A DNA stretch of 64,000 nt from Bacillota bacterium. Its GTDB lineage: Bacteria; Bacillota; Clostridia; Acetivibrionales; DSM-1351. The notes beneath the pieces are model-generated. The model searched no databases and had not been told where the DNA came from. It worked only from the letters and a program-made list of their open reading frames with translations. The position numbers and the translations under genes were made by a program. Shown here piece by piece: positions 1 through 8,815 of this stretch; within the stretch, counting starts at the first letter, position 1, and the number at the start of each line of letters is the position of its first letter. The DNA lies in contig JAEWCZ010000024.1 of assembly GCA_023390335.1 (NCBI GenBank), positions 124,001-188,000 on the forward strand, read 5' to 3'.

Positions 1-1037
1 GTGAAAATATCAATGATGCACTTAAGAAAAATTCAGGTTCATTTTTTGATAAATTTCAGGGTAAAAAAAGGATTATGACAGTACAAAACATAAGCTATGC
101 CGGGTGGAAAATGGTGGGTATTAGCTACGTAGATGAATTAACAGAAAACAAAAGAAATTTTGAAAATTATCTTATTCTTATTATTGCTTTGGGCATAGTA
201 TTTGAAATCCTGGCTTCAATCTACATATCTCAAAAAGTTTCACAGCCCATAAAGAGACTCGAAAGGCAGATGAAGCAGGTCGAGAATGGAGATTTTTCTA
301 TATCTGTAGATGTAAAAGGTGAAGATGAAGTTAAAAGACTGTCAAAATCCTTTAATATGATGGTTTCTAAGATAAAGCAGCTGATGGAAGAAATTATAAG
401 AGAGCAGGAGGAAAAGCGCCGAAGTGAGTTTAAGGCACTTCAAGCCCAGATTAATCCTCATTTTTTATATAATACTTTGGATTCAATAATATGGATGAAT
501 GAGAATCGGGAATATGAGGGGGTAACAAAAATGGTTGCGGCCCTTGCTCAGTTTTTTCGTGTTAGTATCAGTAAAGGTAGAGAGTTTATAAGAATAGGTG
601 ATGAAATTGAGCATGCAAGGAGTTACCTTATTATTCAGAACGTACGGTATAAAGATAAGTTTGAATTTATAATAGAGGCTGAACAGGGGATACTTCACTG
701 TAAAACGATAAAGCTCATATTGCAACCAATAATTGAAAATGCTATTTATCATGGCATAAACAACCTACAGGAAAAGGGTGAAATATTAATCAAGGTTTAC
801 AGTCAAGGAGACAGTATCGTTTTCAGCGTATCGGATAACGGCTACGGAATTAAACCGTCAGTTTTAAAAGGTATACTGGAGAAAGAACCTCAAAGTGACT
901 CTTCTTCAGGAGTTGGTCTGAAAAATGTCAATGAAAGAATAAAGCTTTCCTATGGGGATGAATACGGTATTACAATCCACAGTGAATTGGACGTTGGGAC
1001 AACAGTAGTGGTACGCATACCGACCATAACTGATTAG
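1..1037 (+). CDS. YesM/LytS-family sensor histidine kinase (5' end outside window)
   Basis: The reading frame is open to the left edge, so the gene is partial; the first internal ATG at 75 is not the true start. What remains is the end of an extracellular sensor domain, one membrane segment (YLILIIALGIVFEILASIY), a HAMP linker with the QPIKRLERQM signature, and a His_kinase/HATPase pair. The phospho-acceptor histidine lies in QAQINPHFLYNTLDS and the ATP-binding N box in LQPIIENAIYHG, followed by DNGYGI and the GVGLKNVNERI G box. This layout is that of YesM-type kinases, which pair with AraC-type response regulators. The partner regulator must lie to the left, outside the window. The gene for an extracellular sugar-binding protein follows after 15 bases, so the kinase probably senses a sugar for the downstream ABC operon (inference). 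Confidence 0.93.
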   Translation, partial: ENINDALKKNSGSFFDKFQGKKRIMTVQNISYAGWKMVGISYVDELTENKRNFENYLILIIALGIVFEILASIYISQKVSQPIKRLERQMKQVENGDFSISVDVKGEDEVKRLSKSFNMMVSKIKQLMEEIIREQEEKRRSEFKALQAQINPHFLYNTLDSIIWMNENREYEGVTKMVAALAQFFRVSISKGREFIRIGDEIEHARSYLIIQNVRYKDKFEFIIEAEQGILHCKTIKLILQPIIENAIYHGINNLQEKGEILIKVYSQGDSIVFSVSDNGYGIKPSVLKGILEKEPQSDSSSGVGLKNVNERIKLSYGDEYGITIHSELDVGTTVVVRIPTITD

Positions 1038-1052
1038 TAATGGAGGTTAAGC

Positions 1053-2036
1053 ATGTTCAATAGGTTTAGAAGTTTATTTTGTATTTTTTTAATATTGATA
1101 TTTTGCTGCATAGTCATTGCAGGTTGTGATAACAACAATAAACTATCAACTCAGGATAATAAAATAAAAATAGCTGTCATAGTTAAGAAAAAGGATACAA
1201 GCTTCTACTCTGTTGTAAGAATGGGTGCTGAGGCTGCTTCCAAGGAGTTTAACGTAGATATTAATTTTGATGGGCCCGTAAGTGAAAAGGATATTGAAGG
1301 TCAAATAAAGTTGGTAGAATATTCAATTAATAATAAATATAATGCTATTGTGTTGGCCGCAGGGGACTATAATAAGCTATCAGGCGTTGTTGATAAGGCA
1401 GCCTCAGTAAATATCCCGGTTATAATTATAGATTCTCAGCTTAACTCAGATCAGATAAAGGCTTTTGTGGGTACAGACAACATGGACGCTGGTATAAAAC
1501 TTGGACAAACTTTGATTAATAGAGTTGGACCTACGTGTAACATTGCTGTTATGAATTTTATCAAGGGTGCCGCATCCTCTGATTTGAGAGAACAAGGTGT
1601 TTTTAGTACCATAAAAAAATATCCAGAGGTTCAGGTTGCAGCTAACCTTTATTGTAATTCTGATGAGAATGTAGCATATCAACAGATAAAGAAAACAATT
1701 GAAGAAAATCCCGGCCTTAATGCTGTTGTATGCACTAATGCTCAGGGGACAGTCGGTGCTGCTCGTGCAGTAGAAGACAAGAATATGGCTGGAAAAATAA
1801 AAATTATTGGACTGGATAGTACCCCCGAAGAAGTAAGCTTTGTTGAAAAGGGAGTGATAGAGGCTTTGATAATTCAAAACCCGTTTAACATGGGGTATCT
1901 TGGCGTTAAATATGCCGTTGATTCCATATATAACAAATCGCTTCCCAAATCTACCAATACCGGTTTAACAATTATCGATAAGCAAAATATGTATTTGCCT
2001 GAGAATGAGAAACTGGTATTTCCTTTTAGTGAATAA
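1053..2036 (+). CDS. Sugar-binding lipoprotein, probable co-sensor of the two-component system
   Basis: This 327-residue protein starts at an ATG with a TGGAGGT ribosome site. It has a lipoprotein signal peptide ending in the lipobox IAGC (Cys about 25) and a two-lobed periplasmic-binding fold of the RbsB/Peripla_BP_4 type, for example KIAVIVKKKDTSFY and KIIGLDSTPEEV. It lies directly behind the sensor kinase and ahead of the ABC genes, separate from the second binding protein at 4766. In many clostridia a binding protein fused or adjacent to a YesM-type kinase presents sugar to the kinase rather than to the transporter. That role is inferred from position. It could also be a second substrate receptor for the importer. 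Confidence 0.88.
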   Translation: MFNRFRSLFCIFLILIFCCIVIAGCDNNNKLSTQDNKIKIAVIVKKKDTSFYSVVRMGAEAASKEFNVDINFDGPVSEKDIEGQIKLVEYSINNKYNAIVLAAGDYNKLSGVVDKAASVNIPVIIIDSQLNSDQIKAFVGTDNMDAGIKLGQTLINRVGPTCNIAVMNFIKGAASSDLREQGVFSTIKKYPEVQVAANLYCNSDENVAYQQIKKTIEENPGLNAVVCTNAQGTVGAARAVEDKNMAGKIKIIGLDSTPEEVSFVEKGVIEALIIQNPFNMGYLGVKYAVDSIYNKSLPKSTNTGLTIIDKQNMYLPENEKLVFPFSE

Positions 2037-2050
2037 TCACACACAGTATA

Positions 2051-2084
2051 TTATAGGATTTCTATATTTTCTTTATAGGATTTC
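2051..2084 (+). promoter_or_regulatory. Direct repeat TTATAGGATTTC x2, probable response-regulator site
   Basis: The 12-mer TTATAGGATTTC occurs at 2051-2062 and again at 2073-2084, exactly 22 bases apart (two helical turns). Paired direct repeats on one face of the DNA upstream of a weak -35 are typical of AraC-type activators, the usual partner of YesM kinases. The site lies upstream of the ABC operon. Confidence 0.6.
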
Positions 2085-2096
2085 ACATTTTAAAAC

Positions 2097-2106
2097 GAAA
2101 CGTTTC
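2097..2106. promoter_or_regulatory. LacI-type operator upstream of the ABC importer
   Basis: GAAACGTTTC is a perfect palindrome with the central CG expected of LacI-family sites. It sits between the activator repeats and a likely -10 (TACAAT at 2111-2116). The same AAACGTTT core occurs upstream of the lacI gene and of the FGGY kinase, so the local LacI protein is the likely ligand, although CcpA also recognises similar sites. Confidence 0.65.
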
Positions 2107-2157
2107 ACCTTACAATAATATTGTAACTAACATAGTTGAAGCAATAGAGGTGAAAAA

Positions 2158-3648
2158 ATGGATGAATTACTTGTAAGTATGCAGGGAATACAAAAGTATT
2201 TCCCAGGTGTTCACGCACTTAACAATTGCTCTTTTGAACTTTTTAAAGGTGAGGTACACGCACTAGTAGGAGAAAATGGTGCAGGTAAGTCTACCATGAT
2301 GAAAGTTCTCACGGGTCTATATCAAAAAGATGGCGGTACAATCACGTTTAAAGGTAATGTTGTAGATATCCGTAACCCCAAACATGCTCAGGATATGGGA
2401 ATAGGAATTATTCACCAAGAATTGAATATGCTGCCCCATCTCACAGTGGCAGAGAATATATTCATAGGTCGTGAGCATAAGATTGGTCCTTTTATTGATA
2501 TTAAGAAAACAAATAATGAGGCCAGAAAACTTCTGGAATCGCTTAACATCAACATCGATCCTGAAACAAGAATACAGGACCTTACTGTGGCAAAGCAACA
2601 GATGGTAGAAATAGCAAAGGCCTTATCATTTAAGTCTCAAGTGCTCATAATGGATGAACCTACAGCAGCATTGACAGATTCAGAAATAGAAAGTCTCTTT
2701 AGATTTATCACTCAATTAAAAGCCCAGGGGGTTGGAATAGTTTATATATCTCATAGACTTGAGGAACTCAAAAAGATAACTGACAGAATAACAACTATGA
2801 GAGATGGACAATACATCAGTACTGTAAAAACAGCTGACGTCAGTATTCCACAAATAATTCAAATGATGGTTGGCCGTGTTATTTATGAAGAACCAAAAAC
2901 ACACAGTATGGTTCCGGTGGATTCCCCTGTTTCGCTTGAAGTAAAAAATCTCAATTCCAAACAAGTTAAGGACGTATCTTTCCAACTGAAAAAAGGTGAA
3001 ATATTAGGCATTGCAGGTTTAATGGGAGCGGGTAGAACCGAAACTGCACGTTTGATTTTTGGTGCAGATCCTATGACAAGCGGTGAGATATACATTAATG
3101 GGCAGAAAGTAGAAATCAAATCGCCTTATGATGCTGTTAATCATGGGATTGGCTATCTATCTGAGGATAGAAAGCGATTTGGGTTGGCTTTAGGACTTAG
3201 CGTAAGCGACAATTCGGTATTATCAAGTCTTGAAAAATTCTCAAGCTTAAGTATTGTTGATGACAAGAGAGTTAATAGCGTTACAAACGAATATGTTAAG
3301 AAAATTAACATAAAAACACCTTCAACAACTCAACTTGTAAAAAACCTATCAGGGGGTAATCAACAAAAGGTAGTTTTAGCGAAATGGCTTATAAAAAACT
3401 GCAGTATTCTGATCTTTGATGAACCTACGAGAGGTATAGATGTAGGGGCGAAAAGTGAGATTTACAAGTTGATGAATGATCTGGTTCATGAAGGAAAATC
3501 CATAATAATGATTTCTTCGGAAATGCCGGAGTTACTGCGCATGAGTGACCGTGTGGCAGTTATGTGTGAGGGTCGCCTGACTGGAACACTCGATATCGGG
3601 GAGGCAACTCAGGAAAGAATTATGACATTGGCTACACAACGAAAATGA
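2158..3648 (+). CDS. Sugar ABC transporter ATP-binding protein (RbsA/MglA/XylG type)
   Basis: This is a fused double ATPase of 496 residues, the usual length of monosaccharide ABC ATPases. The first half has Walker A GENGAGKS and Walker B VLIMDEPTAA. The second half has a degenerate Walker A (GLMGAGRT), the signature LSGGNQQKV and Walker B ILIFDEPTRGID, as in RbsA and MglA. It powers import together with the permease at 3674 and the binding protein at 4766. The start follows AGAGGTGAAAAA. The operon is preceded by a LacI-type operator and an activator repeat. The exact sugar cannot be read from the ATPase. Confidence 0.96.
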   Translation: MDELLVSMQGIQKYFPGVHALNNCSFELFKGEVHALVGENGAGKSTMMKVLTGLYQKDGGTITFKGNVVDIRNPKHAQDMGIGIIHQELNMLPHLTVAENIFIGREHKIGPFIDIKKTNNEARKLLESLNINIDPETRIQDLTVAKQQMVEIAKALSFKSQVLIMDEPTAALTDSEIESLFRFITQLKAQGVGIVYISHRLEELKKITDRITTMRDGQYISTVKTADVSIPQIIQMMVGRVIYEEPKTHSMVPVDSPVSLEVKNLNSKQVKDVSFQLKKGEILGIAGLMGAGRTETARLIFGADPMTSGEIYINGQKVEIKSPYDAVNHGIGYLSEDRKRFGLALGLSVSDNSVLSSLEKFSSLSIVDDKRVNSVTNEYVKKINIKTPSTTQLVKNLSGGNQQKVVLAKWLIKNCSILIFDEPTRGIDVGAKSEIYKLMNDLVHEGKSIIMISSEMPELLRMSDRVAVMCEGRLTGTLDIGEATQERIMTLATQRK

Positions 3649-3673
3649 TTAAGAAAATAGTGAGGTAAAAACT

Positions 3674-4672
3674 ATGTCAAAGGAAAATAAGATGCTTTCT
3701 ATCAGCAAGAATTCGACAGGATTTCAAAAGATATTAGCTTTAAGTACACTTTTTATTCTATATATATTCTTTTCAATTTTTGGTAATAACTTCTTTTCGA
3801 TTGCTACACTTATAAACATACTTGATTCATCCTATTATATAGGATTTCTTGCATTAGGTATGACCTTTGTAATAATAACCGGTGGTATCAATCTCGCATC
3901 AGGAACTATAATGATGTGTTCAGCACTTATCGGCGGTGTAGCATATAATGTATGGCATTGGCCAATTGGACTGGCACTTGTTCTTATCTTTGTAGTATCT
4001 ACTTTCTTTGGACTTATGAATGGTGTCATGATAGCAAAGCTCAAATTACCGCCTTTTATTGCTACACTTGGTACTATGAGTATAACCATGGGCTTGGGTG
4101 CAATTATTTCAAAAGTTATGACTATGAGATATCCAACAGTTACAGACCCTGACGGCTGGTTTAAATTCGCATTTTATAAAACGTCAGGAGGCTTTCCGAT
4201 TGGAGCGGTTTGGTTAGGTGCATTTCTTCTGGTGGCATTTATCATACTAAACAAGACAATCATTGGAAGATATACTTTCGCAATAGGCTCAAATGAAGAA
4301 GCTGCAAGGCTGTCCGGTGTTAAGGTGGACAGATGGAAAATAGTTGTATATACCATTGATGGTTTCTTCGGAGGACTGGCTGCAATAATGTATGCTGCAG
4401 CATACACCTCAATTATTCCTAGTACTGGTAACGGATTAGAGTTATATGCTATCTCAGGTGTTGTTATTGGTGGTACTTCAATGTCTGGTGGGGTTGGAAC
4501 AGTATCGGGAACTCTTATTGGTGTGTTTATAATGAGTGTTCTTAAACAGGGATTGATGGCCATGAATCTACAAGGTCAGTGGCAGACCTTCTTTACAGGT
4601 TTTGTTGTAATTGGTGCAGTTCTTCTTGATATCTACAGAAATAAAAAAGCAAATCAAGTTAAAAAAGACTAA
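3674..4672 (+). CDS. Sugar ABC transporter permease (RbsC/XylH type)
   Basis: This 332-residue integral membrane protein has about eight to ten hydrophobic segments. It carries the BPD_transp_2 family signatures FVIITGGINLASGTIM in the first half and AISGVVIGGTSMSGGVGTVSGT near the end. It forms the membrane channel for the ATPase encoded 26 bases upstream. It starts with ATG after GTGAGGTAAAAACT. Confidence 0.95.
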   Translation: MSKENKMLSISKNSTGFQKILALSTLFILYIFFSIFGNNFFSIATLINILDSSYYIGFLALGMTFVIITGGINLASGTIMMCSALIGGVAYNVWHWPIGLALVLIFVVSTFFGLMNGVMIAKLKLPPFIATLGTMSITMGLGAIISKVMTMRYPTVTDPDGWFKFAFYKTSGGFPIGAVWLGAFLLVAFIILNKTIIGRYTFAIGSNEEAARLSGVKVDRWKIVVYTIDGFFGGLAAIMYAAAYTSIIPSTGNGLELYAISGVVIGGTSMSGGVGTVSGTLIGVFIMSVLKQGLMAMNLQGQWQTFFTGFVVIGAVLLDIYRNKKANQVKKD

Positions 4673-4765
4673 TTATTATCTCTTCAACCAAAGTTAACAC
4701 AATATTTCCAAGATATTAAAGCGATAGCTTAAATATAACATAATATTTTAAGGAGGAAATTATCT

Positions 4766-5917
4766 ATGAAAGGCTCAAAGAAAATATTTTCTTTAGTAGC
4801 AGCAGCTTCGATCTTCGCACTATCTTTAACCGGCTGCGGCTCTTCAAAATCAGCATCTTCCACTTCTGCAGCATCATCAACTGCTGCTGTAAGCTCAACA
4901 TCCGGCACAGATTCTGCAAAACCTTACATTGCCGTTGTATCAAAAGGTTTCCAGCACCAGTTCTGGCAGACAGTTAAGAAGGGTGCAGAAGACGCTGCTG
5001 CAAAGTACAATGTTGAAATAACGTTTGACGGTCCACCTTCAGAGTCAGACATAAATGTGCAGGTTGATATGATAAACGCTGCTATTGCTAAAAAACCAGC
5101 AGCTTTAGCTCTGGCTGTACTTGATACTAGCTCTGTTACACAGCAGTTGAATGATTGTAAGGATAAGAAAATACCTATTATAGGTTTTGACTCCGGTATT
5201 CCAAATGCTCCGGAGGGAACCTTGGGGGCAACTGCTTCAACAAACAATGAAAATGCAGGCGCTCTTGCAGCAGATTCGATGTTTGCTGATCCGGCTTTCC
5301 AGGCAGCTTTAAAGGCAGCAACCCCTGAAAAACCAGTGACAATTGGTGTACAGTCTCAGGACGCTACCTCTGCTTCAATACTTGGACGTACAAATGGTTT
5401 TATTGACCAAATGGTAAAAAAATGTGAAACATTGTTTGCAGGACAGGTAGCTGTAACTGGTCACGAAAAGTTTAAGAAGGACGCTTCTTCAGGCAAAGCA
5501 GCAGTAAATATATATGTAGTAATTCCACCATCATCAAATGCTACTGACTCACAGAATGCATCACAAAGCTTACTTAACACAAAGGGACTTATAGCAGTAT
5601 ATGCATCAAATGAAGCTTCAGTAAATGGTATACTTGCAGCTACTACTGACGGTAAAGACCTCGACAGAACAACCGGCAAATACAAGAATATCTCAGTTGT
5701 TGGTTTTGATGCAGGAAAAGCACAGAAAGCTGCTGTTAAGAATGGCTGGTTCATGGGATCAGTAACACAAGACCCATACCAAATAGGTTATCTTGCAGTT
5801 GAACTTGCTTATAAGGCAATAAAGGGCGAGGCAGTTGCAGATGTAGACACAGGTTGTAAATTCTATAATGCAGCCAATATGAATGAATCTGATATAGCAA
5901 TGTTATTGTATGACTAA
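4766..5917 (+). CDS. Sugar ABC transporter substrate-binding lipoprotein
   Basis: This 383-residue lipoprotein has the lipobox SLTGC and a low-complexity Ser/Ala/Thr linker (about residues 25-50) that tethers the ligand-binding domain to the membrane. The fold is Peripla_BP_4 (YIAVVSKGFQHQFWQTVKKG at the N lobe and VVGFDAGKAQKAAVKNG in the C lobe). A strong AAGGAGGAAA ribosome site and a strong terminator right after it suggest high expression, as is usual for binding proteins. It completes the importer begun at 2158. The ligand is probably a monosaccharide or polyol, judged from the downstream kinase and dehydrogenase. Confidence 0.95.
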   Translation: MKGSKKIFSLVAAASIFALSLTGCGSSKSASSTSAASSTAAVSSTSGTDSAKPYIAVVSKGFQHQFWQTVKKGAEDAAAKYNVEITFDGPPSESDINVQVDMINAAIAKKPAALALAVLDTSSVTQQLNDCKDKKIPIIGFDSGIPNAPEGTLGATASTNNENAGALAADSMFADPAFQAALKAATPEKPVTIGVQSQDATSASILGRTNGFIDQMVKKCETLFAGQVAVTGHEKFKKDASSGKAAVNIYVVIPPSSNATDSQNASQSLLNTKGLIAVYASNEASVNGILAATTDGKDLDRTTGKYKNISVVGFDAGKAQKAAVKNGWFMGSVTQDPYQIGYLAVELAYKAIKGEAVADVDTGCKFYNAANMNESDIAMLLYD

Positions 5918-5942
5918 TATTTAAGTAAATAAGCTTGAATAT

Positions 5943-5974
5943 AAGACCTCCCGATAAGTTAACCGGGAGGTCTT
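5943..5974 (+). terminator. Rho-independent terminator of the ABC operon
   Basis: The arms AAGACCTCCCG and CGGGAGGTCTT form a perfect 11-bp stem with a 10-base loop, followed by a T-containing tail. It separates the importer from the lacI gene. Confidence 0.85.
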
Positions 5975-6016
5975 ATATAACACTTATTTTATTACATGTA
6001 TCACAAGATATAAATA

Positions 6017-6068
6017 TTGACTTTTGAAATTAGATTAGGTACTATAAATGTATAGCTAAACGTTTCAT
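6017..6068 (+). promoter_or_regulatory. lacI promoter with overlapping self-operator
   Basis: TTGACT (6017-6022), a 17-base spacer and TACTAT (6040-6045) make a SigA promoter. The operator GCTAAACGTTTCAT (6055-6068) lies about ten bases after the -10, where a repressor would block its own transcription. It shares the AAACGTTT core with the sites at 2097 and 7167. Confidence 0.65.
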
Positions 6069-7092
6069 GGTGGAAGGTGATCTTATTTCAGTAACAATGA
6101 AGGATGTTGCCAGAAAATCCGGGGTGTCAATAGCAACAATCTCAAAATACATTAATGGTGGTAATGTCCTTGAGGAAAACCGGGTAATTATAGACAAAAC
6201 TATTAAAGAGCTTGGTTTTGAGGTTAATGAAATAGCAAGAGGTTTAAAGACCAATAAAACAATGACTATTGGACTATTAATTCCGAGTCTGGAAAACATA
6301 TTTTTTACAAGTATAGTATCCAATATTGAAAGCATTTTGATTAAGAATGGTTATAGTACGATAATATGCGACTATAAAGAAGATAAAAATCTTGAGAAAC
6401 AGAAACTTGATTTTTTAGTAAAGAAAATGGTTGATGGTATTATTACAATGCCATTGGGCAACGATATTGAAGCTATAAATTCAGTACTTAATAGGAATAT
6501 TCCCGTCGTACTTATCGACAGAGCATTAAAAGGTGTCGACTGCGATACAGTACTTGTGGATAATCTAAATGCTTCTTATAATGCAGTAGAGCAACTAATT
6601 GTTTTAGGTCATAAAAGGATTGGTATAATTTGTGGACCGGATGAAATTTATACTGCACAGGAACGTCTTAAAGGGTATGATAGAGTACATGAAGACTATA
6701 ACATGTCAATTGATGCCAATCTTATTAAAAAAGGCGATTATCAGGTTGAAAGCGGATATAGTCTTCTGACAGAATTAATAAAAATGGAAGAACCACCGAC
6801 AGCCGTACTGGTTACAAATTATGAAATGACGCTAGGTGCAATAATGGCAATCAATGAAAGTGATATAAAGATACCTGATGAAATATCTTTTATAGGATTT
6901 GATAATTTACAACTTGCAAAAGTGGTGAAACCTCCATTGTCTATTGTTATTCAACCTGTTCAGCAAATAGGGGAGGTAGCGGCTAAAACAATATTAAAAA
7001 GGTTAAAGGGTGATACGTCAAATTTTCCTTCTATGATACGATTAAAAACAGAACTAATACTAAAAGAATCAGTAAGGAAAATTAAGATTTAA
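6067..7092 (+). CDS. LacI-family transcriptional repressor of the sugar regulon
   Basis: The N-terminal helix-turn-helix is clear (MKDVARKSGVSIATISKYIN), followed by the hinge and a Peripla_BP sugar-sensing domain of about 270 residues. The protein is of family-typical length. The start is uncertain. ATG 6067 overlaps the operator and has no ribosome site; ATG 6097 begins at MKDVARKSG; and a GGAAGGTGA site at 6071-6080 is best spaced for a non-ATG start near 6085. The gene sits between importer and catabolic operons, each preceded by a matching palindrome, so it very likely controls both and itself. Confidence 0.93.
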   Translation: MVEGDLISVTMKDVARKSGVSIATISKYINGGNVLEENRVIIDKTIKELGFEVNEIARGLKTNKTMTIGLLIPSLENIFFTSIVSNIESILIKNGYSTIICDYKEDKNLEKQKLDFLVKKMVDGIITMPLGNDIEAINSVLNRNIPVVLIDRALKGVDCDTVLVDNLNASYNAVEQLIVLGHKRIGIICGPDEIYTAQERLKGYDRVHEDYNMSIDANLIKKGDYQVESGYSLLTELIKMEEPPTAVLVTNYEMTLGAIMAINESDIKIPDEISFIGFDNLQLAKVVKPPLSIVIQPVQQIGEVAAKTILKRLKGDTSNFPSMIRLKTELILKESVRKIKI

Positions 7093-7110
7093 CTGACCAT
7101 AAACACAAAT

Positions 7111-7158
7111 CGAGAAGTTTATATGATTTTTATATATCAAGCTTCTCGGATTATTTTT
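7111..7158 (+). terminator. Terminator after lacI
   Basis: CGAGAAG (7111-7117) pairs with CTTCTCG (7142-7148), followed by GATTATTTTT. The loop is AT-rich and long, so efficiency is uncertain. Confidence 0.6.
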
Positions 7159-7166
7159 ACTCAATA

Positions 7167-7180
7167 GCTAAACGTTTAGC
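7167..7180. promoter_or_regulatory. LacI-type operator upstream of the catabolic operon
   Basis: GCTAAACGTTTAGC is a perfect 14-base palindrome about 100 bases upstream of the FGGY kinase gene. It is the best match of the three AAACGTTT sites and would place kinase, dehydrogenase and the following genes under the LacI repressor. Confidence 0.7.
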
Positions 7181-7276
7181 CCAAATAGATAAAATTACAA
7201 AATAACGTAACGACAATTTAATCACATAATAAAAATAGTTTATTTTACTAAGCTGTTTCGGAAATGGAGATAAGCA

Positions 7277-8797
7277 ATGGAAAAATTGTTATTAGGTATT
7301 GATATTGGAACCTCAGCCTGTAAGGTAGCTCTATTTGATCTTCAGGGAAAAGTTATATCACAATCAACAAAAGAGTACAAAGTATACTATCCTGCCCCGG
7401 GGTTTGTCGAACAGAACCCCATTGAGTGGTGGCAAAGTGTATGTATAGCTATAAAGGAGACTGTTGCAGCTGCAAAAATAAATGCCAAACAAATTACCGG
7501 TATAGGAATAGATGGACAAAGCTGGTCTGCTATACCTATGGATAAAGAGGGAAATGTTTTATCAAACACGCCTATCTGGATGGATACCAGAGCTTCAGGT
7601 TTATGTGATCAGACCATTAAAAGGGTAGGCTTTGAAAAAATTTTCAATCTTAGTGGAAATTCCTTTGAACCCACATATACAACGCCAAAAATTCTTTGGT
7701 TTAAGGAAAATATGCCGGATGTATATAGACAAACTTATAAATTTTTACAAAGTAACAGTTTTATAGCATACAAGTTAACCGGAGAATTTACTCAGGATTT
7801 ATCTCAAGGATATGGAATTCATTCCTTCAATATGAAGGAGGGTAGATGGGATGATGAATTTTGTGAGGAACTAGGCTTTGACAGAGAAAAGCTTCCTGAA
7901 ATATTCCAATGTCACAAAATTATCGGAGAAGTAACTGCTGAGGCTGCTGCTTTAACGGGACTTTTTAAGGGTATTCCTGTTGTAGCCGGAGGCTTGGATG
8001 CATCCTGCGGAACTCTTGGAGCAGGTGTGTTAAAAGTTGGGCAGACTCAGGAACAGGGTGGGCAGGCCGGTGGCATGAGTATTTGTCTGGATTCCGCTTT
8101 GGCGCACCCAAGATTAATATTGGGTTATCATGTAGTACCTAATTTGTGGCTGTTACAGGGAGGTACAGTTGGTGGCGGAGGAGCTATCAAATGGTTTAAG
8201 CAGGAGCTTGGTGCATTTGAAGAGACAGCCGCTAAAATTACAGGTAAAAACGCCTTTAAGTTAATGGATGACGAGGCAGCAAAAATTAACCCTGGATCAG
8301 ATGGAGTAATCTTTTTGCCATATATGGCGGGGGAACGTTCACCTATCTGGGATAAAAATGCAAAAGGTGTATTTTTCGGTCTTGACTATAACAAAACAAG
8401 AGCTCATATGATCAGGTCTGTTATGGAAGGCTGTGCATTTGCTCTACAGCATAACTTAAAAACTGCGGAGGAAATCGGAGTTGAAGTAGATGAACTGATC
8501 GCGATGGGTGGAGCTGCGAATAGTAGTCTTTGGACACAGATCAAGGCTGATATTACTGGAAAGGTAATAAAAGTACCAACATCAGATACAGCTACTACTC
8601 TTGGTGCTGCGATACTTGCAGGTGTTGGAACGGGAAATTATACAAGCTTTGAGTCGGCGGTTAAAGAGACTATTGTTATTACGAGGACGCATGAACCTAA
8701 TTTGAAAAACCATAATCAATATAAAAATAACTATGAAATCTTTATAGAGTTGTATGAAAAATTGAAAGAAACAATGCAGAAATGCAGTAATTTTTAA
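7277..8797 (+). CDS. FGGY-family carbohydrate kinase (xylulokinase-like)
   Basis: At 506 residues the size matches FGGY sugar kinases. The N-terminal phosphate motif GIDIGTSACKVALFD, the substrate region IGIDGQSWSAI, the catalytic-Asp segment AGGLDASCGTLGAG and the ATP-binding MGGAANSSLWTQ are all present. The closest recognisable type is xylulokinase, but these enzymes differ widely in substrate. The start follows AAATGGAGATAAGCA. Its neighbours (a GatD-like dehydrogenase and a GatZ-like protein) suggest it phosphorylates a ketose or polyol brought in unmodified by the ABC importer, in place of the PTS used by classical galactitol pathways. That is an inference. Confidence 0.92.
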   Translation: MEKLLLGIDIGTSACKVALFDLQGKVISQSTKEYKVYYPAPGFVEQNPIEWWQSVCIAIKETVAAAKINAKQITGIGIDGQSWSAIPMDKEGNVLSNTPIWMDTRASGLCDQTIKRVGFEKIFNLSGNSFEPTYTTPKILWFKENMPDVYRQTYKFLQSNSFIAYKLTGEFTQDLSQGYGIHSFNMKEGRWDDEFCEELGFDREKLPEIFQCHKIIGEVTAEAAALTGLFKGIPVVAGGLDASCGTLGAGVLKVGQTQEQGGQAGGMSICLDSALAHPRLILGYHVVPNLWLLQGGTVGGGGAIKWFKQELGAFEETAAKITGKNAFKLMDDEAAKINPGSDGVIFLPYMAGERSPIWDKNAKGVFFGLDYNKTRAHMIRSVMEGCAFALQHNLKTAEEIGVEVDELIAMGGAANSSLWTQIKADITGKVIKVPTSDTATTLGAAILAGVGTGNYTSFESAVKETIVITRTHEPNLKNHNQYKNNYEIFIELYEKLKETMQKCSNF

Positions 8798-8815
8798 TAG
8801 TCTGGGGGAGTTAAG

